Source of the DNA: UBA1424 sp041669225
Lineage (GTDB): Bacteria; Bacillota_I; Bacilli_A; RFN20; CAG-826
NCBI GenBank assembly: GCA_041669225.1
Contig: JBAYBO010000010.1
Coordinates: 1 to 28,547, forward strand
Direction: 5' to 3'
DNA: 28,547 nt
Shown here piece after piece: positions 6,904-14,764 of the stretch. Made by a program: the position numbers and the translations under genes. The stretch's first letter is position 1, and every line of letters begins with the position of its first letter. The notes under the pieces are model-generated. The model was given only the letters and a program-made list of their open reading frames with translations. It made no database searches and was not told the DNA's origin.

Positions 6904-8141
6904 TGGAATACCTTAATATCACCCTAATCCTCGGGCTAGCAATAGCGGCGGGGCTCCTTTCGACAAGATTGATGAAACTTGTCAATTTACCCAACGTTAC
7001 CGGTTATCTTATCATCGGTTTGTTACTTGGACCTTTTGTCGGACATTTATTCTCGATCGAAGCAATCGAAAATTTTTCGATTTTGAGTGATATTGCCTTA
7101 GGTTTCATTGCCTTTAGCATTGGTTGTGAGTTTAAACTTTCCTCTTTAAAGAAAATTGGGAGCAAAGTCGTTGTCATTACTATTTTTCAAGCATTACTGA
7201 CTGCGATTGTCGTTTCAGTTGCAATTTTTGCCTTTACTCGCGATGTTGCTCTTTCTTTAACCTTAGGTGCAATCGCGACCGCAACGGCTCCGGCCGCTAC
7301 TTTAATGGTTGTTCGCCAGTATAAGGCTAAGGGTCCCGTTGTCGATACGTTACTTCCCGTCGTTGCTTTTGATGATGCGATTGGGTTAATAGTTTTTTCG
7401 ATTCTATTAGCCATTTCCAAAGTTGTGGCAACGGACAGCGGATTGACCGTCAATGCAATTTTAATTGCCCCGTTAGTCGAAATCTTTTTGTCTCTTATCA
7501 TCGGCGCCGCTCTTGGCGCTTTATTAGCTTTTGTCATGCGCTTTTTTAAATCGCGGGCTAATCGTCTATCTTTAATGATCGCGACCGTTTTTCTTGGCGT
7601 TGGCATCACAACATTATTTTCCTTCATCGACTGGTATTCATTGTCACCACTTCTTTTATGCATGATGATCGGAGCCGTTTTTGCAAATATGCGTCGCGAT
7701 TCAAATATGGTTATCGAGGGAGTTGATCGATGGACTCCACCCCTCTTTATGTTTTTCTTTATTTTAAGCGGTGCCGAACTCGACGTTTCAGTTATTATTA
7801 CGGTTGGTATTGTCGGCATTGTTTATATTGTTGCGCGTAGCGTTGGTAAATATTTCGGGGCATATCTTGGTGCCTTAACAGTTAAGAGTGAAAAATCGAT
7901 TCGTCATTATCTTGGTTTTACTCTTCTACCGCAAGCGGGTGTGGCAATTGGTATGGCTAAAGTCGTTTCCGATGAGATGCCCCACGATATTGGTGTTAAA
8001 ATTGTGACGGTTGTTCTTTGTTCCGTATTGTTCTTTGAACTGGTTGGTCCGATTATCACCAAGTTAGCTTTAATGCGGGCTGGCGAGATAGTTAAAGAGC
8101 CAAAAAAGCCGAAAAGGCATTCACAACCACCAGCTGGATAA
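6903..8141 (+). CDS. Cation:proton antiporter, CPA2 (Kef/NapA-like) family
   Basis: A 412-residue integral membrane protein with about 12-13 hydrophobic segments that exchanges Na+ or K+ for protons. CPA2 hallmarks: N-terminal VTGYLIIGLLLGPFVG, then ALGFIAFSIGCEF, and the paired acidic motif VAFDDAIGLIVF (Asp157-Asp158), typical of electrogenic exchangers. No C-terminal TrkA-N or TrkA-C nucleotide-binding domain is fused; the tail is a short basic EPKKPKRHSQPP stretch. The role of a regulatory domain may be taken by the PII-like protein encoded directly upstream with a TAATG overlap. It is convergent with the HAD gene, 16 bp apart. Ion specificity is not determined by sequence. Confidence 0.9.
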   Translation: MEYLNITLILGLAIAAGLLSTRLMKLVNLPNVTGYLIIGLLLGPFVGHLFSIEAIENFSILSDIALGFIAFSIGCEFKLSSLKKIGSKVVVITIFQALLTAIVVSVAIFAFTRDVALSLTLGAIATATAPAATLMVVRQYKAKGPVVDTLLPVVAFDDAIGLIVFSILLAISKVVATDSGLTVNAILIAPLVEIFLSLIIGAALGALLAFVMRFFKSRANRLSLMIATVFLGVGITTLFSFIDWYSLSPLLLCMMIGAVFANMRRDSNMVIEGVDRWTPPLFMFFFILSGAELDVSVIITVGIVGIVYIVARSVGKYFGAYLGALTVKSEKSIRHYLGFTLLPQAGVAIGMAKVVSDEMPHDIGVKIVTVVLCSVLFFELVGPIITKLALMRAGEIVKEPKKPKRHSQPPAG

Positions 8142-8157
8142 TAAAGCTCCACATCAA

Positions 8158-8985
8158 TTACTGGCGCTTTTTAACTTCTTTTAAAATTTGCTTCAGGGTG
8201 TGATAGATTCCATCATTATCGTTATCTTGCACACTGACGCGATGAGCGTTTTTAATGATGTCAGGACCGCCATTTATCATCGCCACACTAATGCCGGAAA
8301 TGGCAAACATATCAAGATCGTTCTCAGCATCACCAAAGGTGATAATATTTTCTTTTTCGATTCCGTAGTAATTGGCAATTTGTGATAGTCCGGAACCTTT
8401 TGATACTTCCTTAAAGAATATTTCAAAATAGGAAAGTCCAAACCAAAAGCGAACACCAAGCATTTCGTATTGGGCGATTATATCGCGAATCGCCTGTTCA
8501 TTGATATTTTCTCTATTTGTTTGAAGTATCATGGTCATCGGATTAACATCGAGTGTCTGGTCGAGGTCACCATAATGTATATTCATTCCTTCATACCAGA
8601 AGAATTTGGCGAGATATTTGTCTTCATTATTAATCCAAATTTCGGTATCATTTTCGCACATGATGTTTTCAGCAAAAGGTTTTAGTTTTTTGTATAAATC
8701 CTTAACGATTTCTTTTGGAAATTCAAATTCAACTCGAGGAAAGTTTTCATCGTTAGGGTGAAAGACAAAAGCGCCATTGTAACAGACGAGTGGTGAGTTA
8801 AGTTTTAGTTCATCGTAATATTGATAAAGCGCTCGTGAGGGGCGGCCACTGGCAAGTACGACTAAATGACCTTGAGAACTCAGTTTACTAAGTAATTTTT
8901 TCGTTCGTGGGGTGATGACTTTTTCTGTATTAAGAAGGGTGCCGTCCATATCAACGGCAATCATTAAACGCTTTTTATTTGGCAT
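8158..8985 (-). CDS. Cof-type HAD-IIB family phosphatase
   Basis: A 275-residue cytosolic hydrolase that dephosphorylates small metabolites such as sugar phosphates or flavin nucleotides. Motif I is VDMDGTLLNTEK (nucleophile Asp12, acid/base Asp14). Motif II is VLASGRPSRAL. Motif III is a Lys in the KEVSKGSGL stretch. Motif IV is TFGDAENDLDMF. The type IIB cap lies between motifs II and III. The ATG overlaps the end of trpS by 11 bp, so the two are co-transcribed. Family is certain; the natural substrate is unknown, as for most Cof proteins. Confidence 0.9.
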   Translation of the reverse strand: MPNKKRLMIAVDMDGTLLNTEKVITPRTKKLLSKLSSQGHLVVLASGRPSRALYQYYDELKLNSPLVCYNGAFVFHPNDENFPRVEFEFPKEIVKDLYKKLKPFAENIMCENDTEIWINNEDKYLAKFFWYEGMNIHYGDLDQTLDVNPMTMILQTNRENINEQAIRDIIAQYEMLGVRFWFGLSYFEIFFKEVSKGSGLSQIANYYGIEKENIITFGDAENDLDMFAISGISVAMINGGPDIIKNAHRVSVQDNDNDGIYHTLKQILKEVKKRQ

Positions 8986-9961
8986 TTAGTAAACCTACGG
9001 CATCTTTGACGCGAAGCAGGGTAATGCTAGCGATTTTTTGCGCCCGTTTGGCCCCATCTTCCAAGATCTTTTCTATCTTGTTGCTCTTGATAATGTGTTC
9101 ATACCTTTCTTTGAAAGGACCTAATTCATCAATCACGGCATCGGCAACGGCTTTTTTAAATTCTCCGTAGCGATAGCCGATAAAAAGGTTTTCGGCTTCG
9201 GGTATGGTTATATCCTTTGTTGCTGCATAAATTGTCAATAAGTTTGAAATACCTGGTTTGTTTTCGACGTCATACTTTACTTCACTTCCGGAGTCAGTCA
9301 TGGAAGCCATGATTTTTTTGCGAATGGTCGCCATATCATCTTTAAGGAAAATATCGCCTCTAGGATCTGATTTAGACATTTTTTTAGTCGGATCGCTAAG
9401 TGACATAATCCGCGATCCAACTTTGCCAATTTGAGCTTTCGGCATAATCAAAATGTCTCCATAGCGTTTATTGAAGCGATTGACAAGGTTACGAGCTAAT
9501 TCGACATGTTGAATTTGATCTTCTCCGACGGGAACAATAGCCGCATCGTAAAGTAAGATATCGGCAGCCATCAAGACCGGATAGGCAAAAAGACCAAGAC
9601 CGATAGCGTTGTTATTCATTTTGAAAGACAAATCTTTGTACTGTGTCATTCGTGATAACTCACCCATGTAAAGATAGTTTTGGAAAATAGTATTTAATTC
9701 ACTATGCGCCGAGACGTGACTTTGCAAAAAGATGGTGGCTTTATTGGAATCAAGACCACTTGCAAGGTAAAAAGCTACTAAGTCTCGGGTGTTAGTGCGA
9801 AGCGTTGCGGGTTCAATCGGAAGCGTTAAAGCATGCAAATCAGCGATAAAAACGAAAACATCGCCCGTTTCTTGAAACTTCTTGAAGTGTTTTAAAGCTC
9901 CGAGATAGTTGCCGAGCGTCAGTTGTCCGGTTGGTTTAATTCCACTTAAGACGCGGTTCAT
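8975..9961 (-). CDS. trpS: Tryptophanyl-tRNA synthetase
   Basis: Charges tRNA-Trp using ATP. At 328 residues it has normal bacterial length. It is a class I synthetase: the HIGH-equivalent is in GIKPTGQLTLGNYLGAL near the N-terminus and the KMSKS motif is KKMSKSDPRGDIF. VPVGEDQIQHVELARNLV is a further family signature. A CGGAGG ribosome site precedes the ATG, and a consensus promoter lies upstream. The leader is only about 20-25 nt, so there is no room for a T-box or trp leader. The gene ends inside the start of the HAD gene. Confidence 0.97.
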   Translation of the reverse strand: MNRVLSGIKPTGQLTLGNYLGALKHFKKFQETGDVFVFIADLHALTLPIEPATLRTNTRDLVAFYLASGLDSNKATIFLQSHVSAHSELNTIFQNYLYMGELSRMTQYKDLSFKMNNNAIGLGLFAYPVLMAADILLYDAAIVPVGEDQIQHVELARNLVNRFNKRYGDILIMPKAQIGKVGSRIMSLSDPTKKMSKSDPRGDIFLKDDMATIRKKIMASMTDSGSEVKYDVENKPGISNLLTIYAATKDITIPEAENLFIGYRYGEFKKAVADAVIDELGPFKERYEHIIKSNKIEKILEDGAKRAQKIASITLLRVKDAVGLLNAK

Positions 9962-9988
9962 GCTTTTTCCTCCGTTTAAGTCTTAACT

Positions 9989-10017
9989 ATTATATGCGTG
10001 AAACGTATCAGTGTCAA
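9989..10017 (-). promoter_or_regulatory. Consensus promoter of trpS operon
   Basis: On the minus strand TTGACA (10012-10017), 17-bp spacer, TATAAT (9989-9994): a perfect housekeeping-sigma match. Confidence 0.85.
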
Positions 10018-10070
10018 TTTAGCCATAAGGGCTATTATTTGAAAAAAGTATCTACTTACTCGGTCTCATG

Positions 10071-10079
10071 TGATAGAAT
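10071..10079 (+). promoter_or_regulatory. Extended -10 promoter of spx-like gene
   Basis: TG-A-TAGAAT is an extended -10 element ending 13 nt before ATG 10093. No good -35 hexamer is seen. The predicted leader is about 6-7 nt. Confidence 0.45.
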
Positions 10080-10092
10080 AACCATTGAAATT

Positions 10093-10532
10093 ATGATAAA
10101 AATTTACACATCTCCCAGCTGCTCCAGCTGCCGCAAAGTCAAAAAATGGTTCGAAGAACAACAAATACCCTTTGAAGAAAGGAATATTTTTAACGCCGCA
10201 CTTGATCCTAAAGAGTTAAAGGAAATTCTATTTAAATCCGAAAATGGTACTGAAGACATTATTTCTGAACGCAGTAAAATAGTTAAAGAAAAAAAAGTTA
10301 ATCTTGATAATTTAACAATCTCGGAGATGATTAACTTTATTCGTGAAAATCCCTCGGTTTTGAAACGGCCAATCGTCGTTAATGATCGCCGCATTCAGGT
10401 CGGTTATAACGAAGAAGAAATACGCTCCTTTATTCCGCAGGCCAGACGAATTTTTGAAACTCATTGTAATCCTGATGAATGTCCGGATTTTAATACTTGC
10501 CCACATGCTCGCGACTGCGTTATCGACAAAAA
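10093..10532 (+). CDS. Spx/ArsC-family regulator with extra C-terminal cysteine cluster
   Basis: A 147-residue thioredoxin-fold protein (stop TGA at 10534-10536). In Bacillota, Spx binds the RNA polymerase alpha C-terminal domain under thiol stress. The N-terminus MIKIYTSPSCSSCRKVKKW carries the CxxC redox switch, and the conserved arsenate-reductase-like segment VLKRPIVVNDRRIQVGYNEEEIRSF follows. I chose ATG 10093 over an upstream in-frame start because the family begins exactly here. It is longer than typical Spx (~131): the tail HCNPDECPDFNTCPHARDC adds four cysteines in C-x4-C-x5-C-x5-C spacing, possibly a metal site. Spx versus the related MgsR/ArsC-like subgroup is not resolved. The stop overlaps the next gene (ATGA). 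Confidence 0.82.
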
Positions 10533-10907
10533 ATGATTTTTCTAATCGAAAATCCTTTTAATATATTTCTTGAAGAAAACGCCCTTTGGCTCGCTCTTTC
10601 TTTTGCTTTTGTCATTATCATCGTTCTTCTTTTTATCTTCCTTTCCGGAATTCGAAAAAAATCGAGACATATAAAAATTGTTTTTAATACTAATGACTTT
10701 CTTTTGGCTTTAGGGGGACGAGACAATATCGAGTTTATATCGGCGAAAGGTTCGCGCTTAGCTCTTTCGTTAAAGGAAAAAAATCTTCTTAACGAGGAAG
10801 AGTTAAAGAAGCAGGGCGTTATATCAATTATAAAAATGTCGAGTAAAATCACTCTTGTGTTAGAAGGTTCGGCAGAATCGATTGCTGAATATTTAAAAAT
10901 TAGCTAA
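10533..10907 (+). CDS. Membrane-anchored degenerate PTS EIIB-like protein
   Basis: A 124-residue protein whose ATG overlaps the TGA of the spx-like gene. Residues ~13-37 form one membrane helix (ALWLALSFAFVIIIVLLFIF), followed by basic RKKSRH, so the rest is cytosolic. Residues ~50-124 match the glucose-type EIIB fold: FLLALGGRDNIEFISAKGSR (usual form LGGxxNI..v..CxTRLR), then EELKKQGVISIIK and a strand ITLVLEGSAESIAEYLK. The phosphorylated Cys is absent, since the site reads SAKGSRLAL, so phosphotransfer is not possible by the known mechanism. It is probably a sensory or scaffolding descendant. It ends convergently with maf with a 4-bp overlap. Confidence 0.65.
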   Translation: MIFLIENPFNIFLEENALWLALSFAFVIIIVLLFIFLSGIRKKSRHIKIVFNTNDFLLALGGRDNIEFISAKGSRLALSLKEKNLLNEEELKKQGVISIIKMSSKITLVLEGSAESIAEYLKIS

Positions 10908-11440
10908 AAACAATATTTAGCGATATCTTCGCTTGGAAAACCCATGACGTTATCGTAACTTCCCACAATACGTTCAACGAGGGGAAATCCGTCCTGAATG
11001 CCATAAGCACCGGCCTTGTCTAACGGCGAGCCGGTTTTTATATACTGGTTGATTAAATCGTCATTAAGTTCATTAAAATACACTTCGGTTTTTACTGTCC
11101 GATTAATTTCTTTTTGTTGATTGATAAACGTATAACCACTTAAGACGATGTGGCGTCTGCCAGAAAGTTTCTTAAGCATGTTATAGGCATCTTTTTCGTC
11201 ACGTGGTTTGCCGAGAATTTCATCATTGATAATCACGACAGTGTCACAGGCCAAAATGTCATCATCAGGATGATTTTGAAAAATGCGGTAAGCCTTTAAA
11301 CGCGAGACATCAAGCGGATGTTCGTGCGGATGCTTACGACTTTCGTTTTCATTAATATCGGGGTTAATTATCGTAAAAACATTGCAAATCTTGCTTAAAA
11401 GCTCTTTTCTGCGTGGTGATTTTGATGCTAATATCAACAT
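10904..11440 (-). CDS. maf: Maf-like nucleoside triphosphate pyrophosphatase
   Basis: Hydrolyses non-canonical or selected nucleoside triphosphates (dTTP/UTP or m7GTP-type) to monophosphates; historically linked to septum inhibition. At 178 residues it is slightly shorter than the usual ~190. The opening MLILASKSPRRKELLSKI is the diagnostic S-x-SPRR motif. CDTVVIINDEILGKP, the central GRRHIVLSGYTF and DKAGAYGIQ are further conserved segments. The start lies one base after the rnjA stop, with no separate ribosome site, suggesting coupling to rnjA. The C-terminus is convergent with the EIIB-like gene. Confidence 0.92.
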   Translation of the reverse strand: MLILASKSPRRKELLSKICNVFTIINPDINENESRKHPHEHPLDVSRLKAYRIFQNHPDDDILACDTVVIINDEILGKPRDEKDAYNMLKKLSGRRHIVLSGYTFINQQKEINRTVKTEVYFNELNDDLINQYIKTGSPLDKAGAYGIQDGFPLVERIVGSYDNVMGFPSEDIAKYCF

Positions 11441-11441
11441 A

Positions 11442-13112
11442 TTAATTCTGATTCATGATAACCGGAATAATCATCGGATTACGTTCGGTTTGAGTAAAAA
11501 GATATTTGCTTAATGTATTGCGAATTGTATTTTTAATCTCGTTAAAAGTTACTTTGCCAGCCATTACTCTTTGCAGTTCTTGAGTGATGATTTTTTCTCC
11601 TTCAGCAATTAATTTGGAATGGTTGGCTAAAACGAATCCACGTGTATGAATTACGGGTGGAACAATTAATTTGTTGGCCTTTGAATCAATGCTAAGCAAA
11701 ACGGCAACCATGCCATCGTCTTTTAATATTTCGCGGTCATGAATAACGGCGGTGCTCAGACCATTAATATCGCGGCCATCAATATAGATGGCATCGGCAG
11801 GAACGCGTGGACCGACGCTGACGCGACGTTTGCGCAAGACAATCGTGTCGCCGTTAGCCATCACAAAGGTATTATTGCGATCCATTCCTAAATCAACGGC
11901 GATATCGGTATGAAGCTTAAGCATTCGATATTCGCCATGGATAGGCATGAAGTAGCGGGGATTGACTAACTTAAGCATTAAGCGTAATTCTTGTTTGGCA
12001 GGATGACCCGATGAATGAATGTTTAAGAGGATAGAATTTGTTAAGACGTTTGCGCCGCGGCGGACGAGTTGATTGACGATGCGGTCGATTAAGACGCCGT
12101 TTCCCGGAATTACCGACGAGGAGAAGACAACGGTGTCTCCTGGCATAATACGAAGAGATTTATGTTCACCATTAGCAATTCGTGCTAAAGCCGCCATTGG
12201 TTCACCTTGAGATCCTGTACATAAAATACAAAGTTCACTTGGTTTATAATTATTAATATAATCAAGATCAACGACATTGTCGTCGCTCACTTTGATATAC
12301 CCCATTGCACGCGATGTCGAAACAGCGTTTTCCATGCTGCGGCCGACAATAGCGATTTTACGGTTATGTTTTAAAGCTGCTTCAACGAGCTGCTGGATGC
12401 GTGAAATATTGCTTGAGAAAGTAGAGACGATTAAACGCCCATCGGCTTTGCCGAATATTTCATTTATGCCGGCAATGATGCTTGTTTCGCTCGGAGTATA
12501 GCCTTCGATTTCGGCATTTGTGGAATCGCTTAGCAAGAGATCGACACCTTCTGAGCCGATGCGAGCGATTTTGTCGAGTTGAATATCGGGACCAACAGGG
12601 GTGAGGTCAATTTTGAAATCCCCGGTATGGACTATCCGGCCATCGGGCGAGTCAATACAAATCCCATATGCATCCGGAATCGAATGCGTGACACGGAAAA
12701 AGGTAACAGCAAACTCGTTAACATTAAAAGCAGAATCTGAATCGTATTCAACGATTTTGACTGGTTCTTTGATCCGCATGTCTTCAAGTTTATGCTTGAT
12801 TAAAGCGGCGGCAAGTTTTGGCGCATAAATAACTGGGATATGAACATTACGTATTAGAAAAGGAATGCCGCCGATATGGTCTTCATGGCCATGAGTGATA
12901 AAAAGGGCGCGAATTTTCCCGCGGTTGTTTTTTAAGTGTGTGTAATCGGGAATGACATAGTCAACGCCAGGCATTTCGGCGCCAGGAAACATTACTCCCG
13001 AATCAATGATAATAATGGTGGATTCACTTTCGACGACGTACATGTTTTTACCGACTTCGCCAAGACCACCCAAGGCATAAACAGATATGCCACTAGAAAT
13101 AGACTGATACAT
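11442..13112 (-). CDS. rnjA: Ribonuclease J
   Basis: A 556-residue metallo-beta-lactamase/beta-CASP nuclease with 5'-3' exo- and endonuclease activity in mRNA turnover and rRNA maturation. The zinc-binding motif THGHEDHIGGIPF is at residues 73-85. HTGDFKID, SDSTNAEIEGYTPSE, STFSSNISRIQQ, CTGSQGEP and HSSGHPAKQELRLM cover the beta-lactamase and beta-CASP motifs, and MPIHGEYRML follows. Length and motifs fit RNase J1/J2; the active-site set is complete, so J1-like activity is likely. AAGGAG precedes the ATG. The promoter starts inside the end of def, and the ~60-nt leader carries two copies of a 12-bp repeat. Confidence 0.95.
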   Translation of the reverse strand: MYQSISSGISVYALGGLGEVGKNMYVVESESTIIIIDSGVMFPGAEMPGVDYVIPDYTHLKNNRGKIRALFITHGHEDHIGGIPFLIRNVHIPVIYAPKLAAALIKHKLEDMRIKEPVKIVEYDSDSAFNVNEFAVTFFRVTHSIPDAYGICIDSPDGRIVHTGDFKIDLTPVGPDIQLDKIARIGSEGVDLLLSDSTNAEIEGYTPSETSIIAGINEIFGKADGRLIVSTFSSNISRIQQLVEAALKHNRKIAIVGRSMENAVSTSRAMGYIKVSDDNVVDLDYINNYKPSELCILCTGSQGEPMAALARIANGEHKSLRIMPGDTVVFSSSVIPGNGVLIDRIVNQLVRRGANVLTNSILLNIHSSGHPAKQELRLMLKLVNPRYFMPIHGEYRMLKLHTDIAVDLGMDRNNTFVMANGDTIVLRKRRVSVGPRVPADAIYIDGRDINGLSTAVIHDREILKDDGMVAVLLSIDSKANKLIVPPVIHTRGFVLANHSKLIAEGEKIITQELQRVMAGKVTFNEIKNTIRNTLSKYLFTQTERNPMIIPVIMNQN

Positions 13113-13135
13113 ATTAAATCTCCTTAATAGATGTA

Positions 13136-13176
13136 AAAATTAAGCAATTATGAATAGCGTTTTCAAAATTAAGCAA
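13136..13176 (-). repeat. Two 12-bp direct repeats in the rnjA leader
   Basis: AAAATTAAGCAA occurs at 13136-13147 and 13165-13176 (plus-strand sequence), 29 bp apart. The right copy overlaps the predicted start of transcription and the left copy lies just before the ribosome site. This could be a protein or RNA-binding site for autoregulation. Confidence 0.5.
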
Positions 13177-13180
13177 ACTT

Positions 13181-13209
13181 ATTATAGTAAAGGGTTAATT
13201 TTTATTCAA
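13181..13209 (-). promoter_or_regulatory. Promoter of rnjA-maf
   Basis: Minus strand TTGAAT (13204-13209), 17-bp spacer, TATAAT (13181-13186). The -35 overlaps the def stop codon. Confidence 0.7.
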
Positions 13210-13754
13210 CCAATTTCAACCGCGCCTTCAATTACTTGAAAGGGATTATCTTTATTAATGCGGTCATAATATAAAATACCGTCGAGATGATCAATTTCAT
13301 GTTGTAAGACAATTGCGTCATAACCTCGTGCGGTTATTTCGATATCCGATTCAGTTAAAACATCATATGCTTTAACTTTTATTTTATTATCGCGCGGAAC
13401 GTAACCTTCATGCTTATCATCAACGGAAAGACAACCCTCGCCGACGAGAAGATAGCATTTTTTGATACTATTTTCGACAATACGGGGATTTACTAGGGCA
13501 TATTGGGTTTCTTTACCTTCGGCATCGTGATAATAAATAACGGTCATGCGTTTATTAACTCCGACCTGGGGAGCGGCTAAACCCACACCTTCGCGTATTT
13601 TGGGATGCTTTTCCAAAAAAGCGGGATCCTGAGTTTTTTTAAGATAGGAAAACATTCGCAAAATAAGGTCGTGGTCTTTGCTTGTTAACGGAAGTTCGAC
13701 CGGCTTTGATTTGCTTCGTAAGGAAAGAGACGTATCTTTTACAATTTTAAACAT
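13206..13754 (-). CDS. def: Peptide deformylase
   Basis: Removes the formyl group from nascent N-terminal methionine at the ribosome, a metal-dependent reaction. The three family motifs are present: EGVGLAAPQVG (motif 1), VGEGCLSVDD (motif 2, metal Cys) and QHEIDHLDGILYYD (motif 3, HExxH). At 182 residues it matches the longer type 2 enzymes of Bacillota. I chose ATG 13754 (MFKIVKDTSLSLR) because the family begins here and the ORF's upstream extension is basic and unlike any deformylase. There is no clear Shine-Dalgarno; an 8-bp inverted repeat lies directly before the ATG, and a TACAAT -10 box at 13772-13777 overlaps it. Confidence 0.93.
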   Translation of the reverse strand: MFKIVKDTSLSLRSKSKPVELPLTSKDHDLILRMFSYLKKTQDPAFLEKHPKIREGVGLAAPQVGVNKRMTVIYYHDAEGKETQYALVNPRIVENSIKKCYLLVGEGCLSVDDKHEGYVPRDNKIKVKAYDVLTESDIEITARGYDAIVLQHEIDHLDGILYYDRINKDNPFQVIEGAVEIG

Positions 13755-13774
13755 AATCTTTACGTTTAAAGATT
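13755..13774. promoter_or_regulatory. Perfect inverted repeat in the def leader
   Basis: AATCTTTA (13755-13762) and TAAAGATT (13767-13774) are perfect 8-bp arms with a 4-nt centre, touching the def ATG and overlapping its -10 box. This is a candidate operator or a start-site hairpin, in the divergent def/ylbF spacer. Confidence 0.45.
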
Positions 13775-13798
13775 GTATCATGATTGATTGTGATTTGC

Positions 13799-13804
13799 TA
13801 TGAT
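13799..13804 (+). promoter_or_regulatory. -10 box of ylbF-rsmD, probably leaderless
   Basis: TATGAT ends 7 nt before ATG 13812, which places the start of transcription at or next to the start codon. The -35 region is weak. Confidence 0.4.
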
Positions 13805-13811
13805 AATACTT

Positions 13812-14174
13812 ATGAATAAAACGATGCTTCAAAAAATTGAAAATTTAAAAGAATTGTTGTCAAATGATGAACGTGTTTTAGCCATGCAATTAGCCGAAAA
13901 GCAGATGGAAGAAAGCGAAGAGGTTATGAAGCTTGCTTATCAAAAAGATCTTGCCGAGACTTCTTATAATGACGCGTTACGTCACTATGGTGAACAATCA
14001 AAAGAAGTCAAAGAGTCACAGAAAAGACTTTTCATAGCCAAAAGCGAATTGGAAAAACATCATCATGTTCAAGCTTATTTAATGGCATTCCGCGAAGTGC
14101 GTATTTTATACGAAGAGATTAATGAAAAGCTTTTTGTACCCTTTCAGGAGCACATTTGCGAGGGTAAAAAATGA
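13812..14174 (+). CDS. YlbF/YmcA family protein
   Basis: A 120-residue, almost entirely helical and highly charged protein of the Com_YlbF family. In Bacillus subtilis YlbF, YmcA and YaaT form a complex that affects RNase Y-dependent mRNA maturation, competence, sporulation and biofilm formation. Typical features: Met-rich, EKQMEESEEVMKLAYQKDLAE heptads and a C-terminal helix ending FVPFQEHICEGKK. An upstream ATG (13800) lies inside the -10 region, so ATG 13812 is chosen. Overlap with rsmD (ATGA) reproduces the ylbF...ylbH(rsmD) neighbourhood of Bacillus, which supports the assignment. Confidence 0.75.
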   Translation: MNKTMLQKIENLKELLSNDERVLAMQLAEKQMEESEEVMKLAYQKDLAETSYNDALRHYGEQSKEVKESQKRLFIAKSELEKHHHVQAYLMAFREVRILYEEINEKLFVPFQEHICEGKK

Positions 14175-14716
14175 TTAGAATTATCGGTGGAAAACACCGC
14201 TCGCGTATGATTGAGACACCGCCAAGTGAGATTGTGCTTCCGACTAAGAACATGGTCCGTGAGGCAATCTTTTCAGTTTTGGGTAGGAGTATTCTTCATG
14301 CCGTTGTTTTGGATTTGTTTGCCGGCAGCGGAGCTTTAGGCCTCGAATCTTTATCGCGTGGTGCTCATAAAGTCTTTTTTTCCGACTCGCACGTAACTCC
14401 AATTAAAATAATTACTAAAAACGTCTCACTCTTAAAAGAAGATGACAATGTTGAAATTCATTTGTGCGATTACAATGAAATGATCGATTATTTGGAAAGA
14501 AACAATTTGTACATCAATATTGTTTTCGTTGATCCTCCGTATACATCTGGATACTACGAGGCAGTTATTAGTCGCCTGCTCACTTCACCGATAATGCAAA
14601 AAAAGGCAAAAATCGTCATTGAAAGTAATAGTGAATTGCCTAACGTTTTTTATAAAGGCCATGAAAGCCGTCATTATCGATATGGCCAAACTCATCTATT
14701 AGTAATTAACAAATAA
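14171..14716 (+). CDS. rsmD: 16S rRNA (guanine(966)-N(2))-methyltransferase
   Basis: Methylates G966 of 16S rRNA in the 30S subunit using S-adenosylmethionine. At 181 residues it has the usual length. The N-terminus MIRIIGGKHRSRMIETP is diagnostic, followed by VREAIFSVLG. The SAM-binding motif I is LDLFAGSGALGLE (about 48-60), and the catalytic motif IV is FVDPPYTSGYY (about 117-127). It lacks a separate ribosome site; its ATG overlaps the ylbF stop. A terminator follows directly. Confidence 0.95.
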   Translation: MIRIIGGKHRSRMIETPPSEIVLPTKNMVREAIFSVLGRSILHAVVLDLFAGSGALGLESLSRGAHKVFFSDSHVTPIKIITKNVSLLKEDDNVEIHLCDYNEMIDYLERNNLYINIVFVDPPYTSGYYEAVISRLLTSPIMQKKAKIVIESNSELPNVFYKGHESRHYRYGQTHLLVINK

Positions 14717-14718
14717 AA

Positions 14719-14746
14719 AACCGCCAAATATAAGGGCGGTTATTTT
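14719..14746. terminator. Bidirectional intrinsic terminator
   Basis: AACCGCC (14719-14725) pairs with GGCGGTT (14735-14741), flanked by an A run on the left and TATTTT on the right. It lies between rsmD (+) and the thioredoxin-like gene (-) and can serve both. Confidence 0.8.
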
Positions 14747-14764
14747 AAAGATTAATAAAAGCTT

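Noticed and set aside
7187..7819. 210-residue antisense ORF inside the antiporter gene
   Set aside because: It lies entirely opposite a well-supported transporter and is composed of reverse-complement low-complexity Ala/Thr/Ile/Lys runs; no ribosome site or family match.
9962..10092. T-box or trp leader before trpS
   Set aside because: The consensus promoter leaves a leader of only about 20-25 nt, and no T-box sequence or terminator pair is present.
10534..10536. Recoding of TGA as Trp (mycoplasma code 4)
   Set aside because: TGA is a natural stop at the end of several family-length proteins (Spx-like, deformylase, RsmD's neighbour), and Trp residues use TGG.
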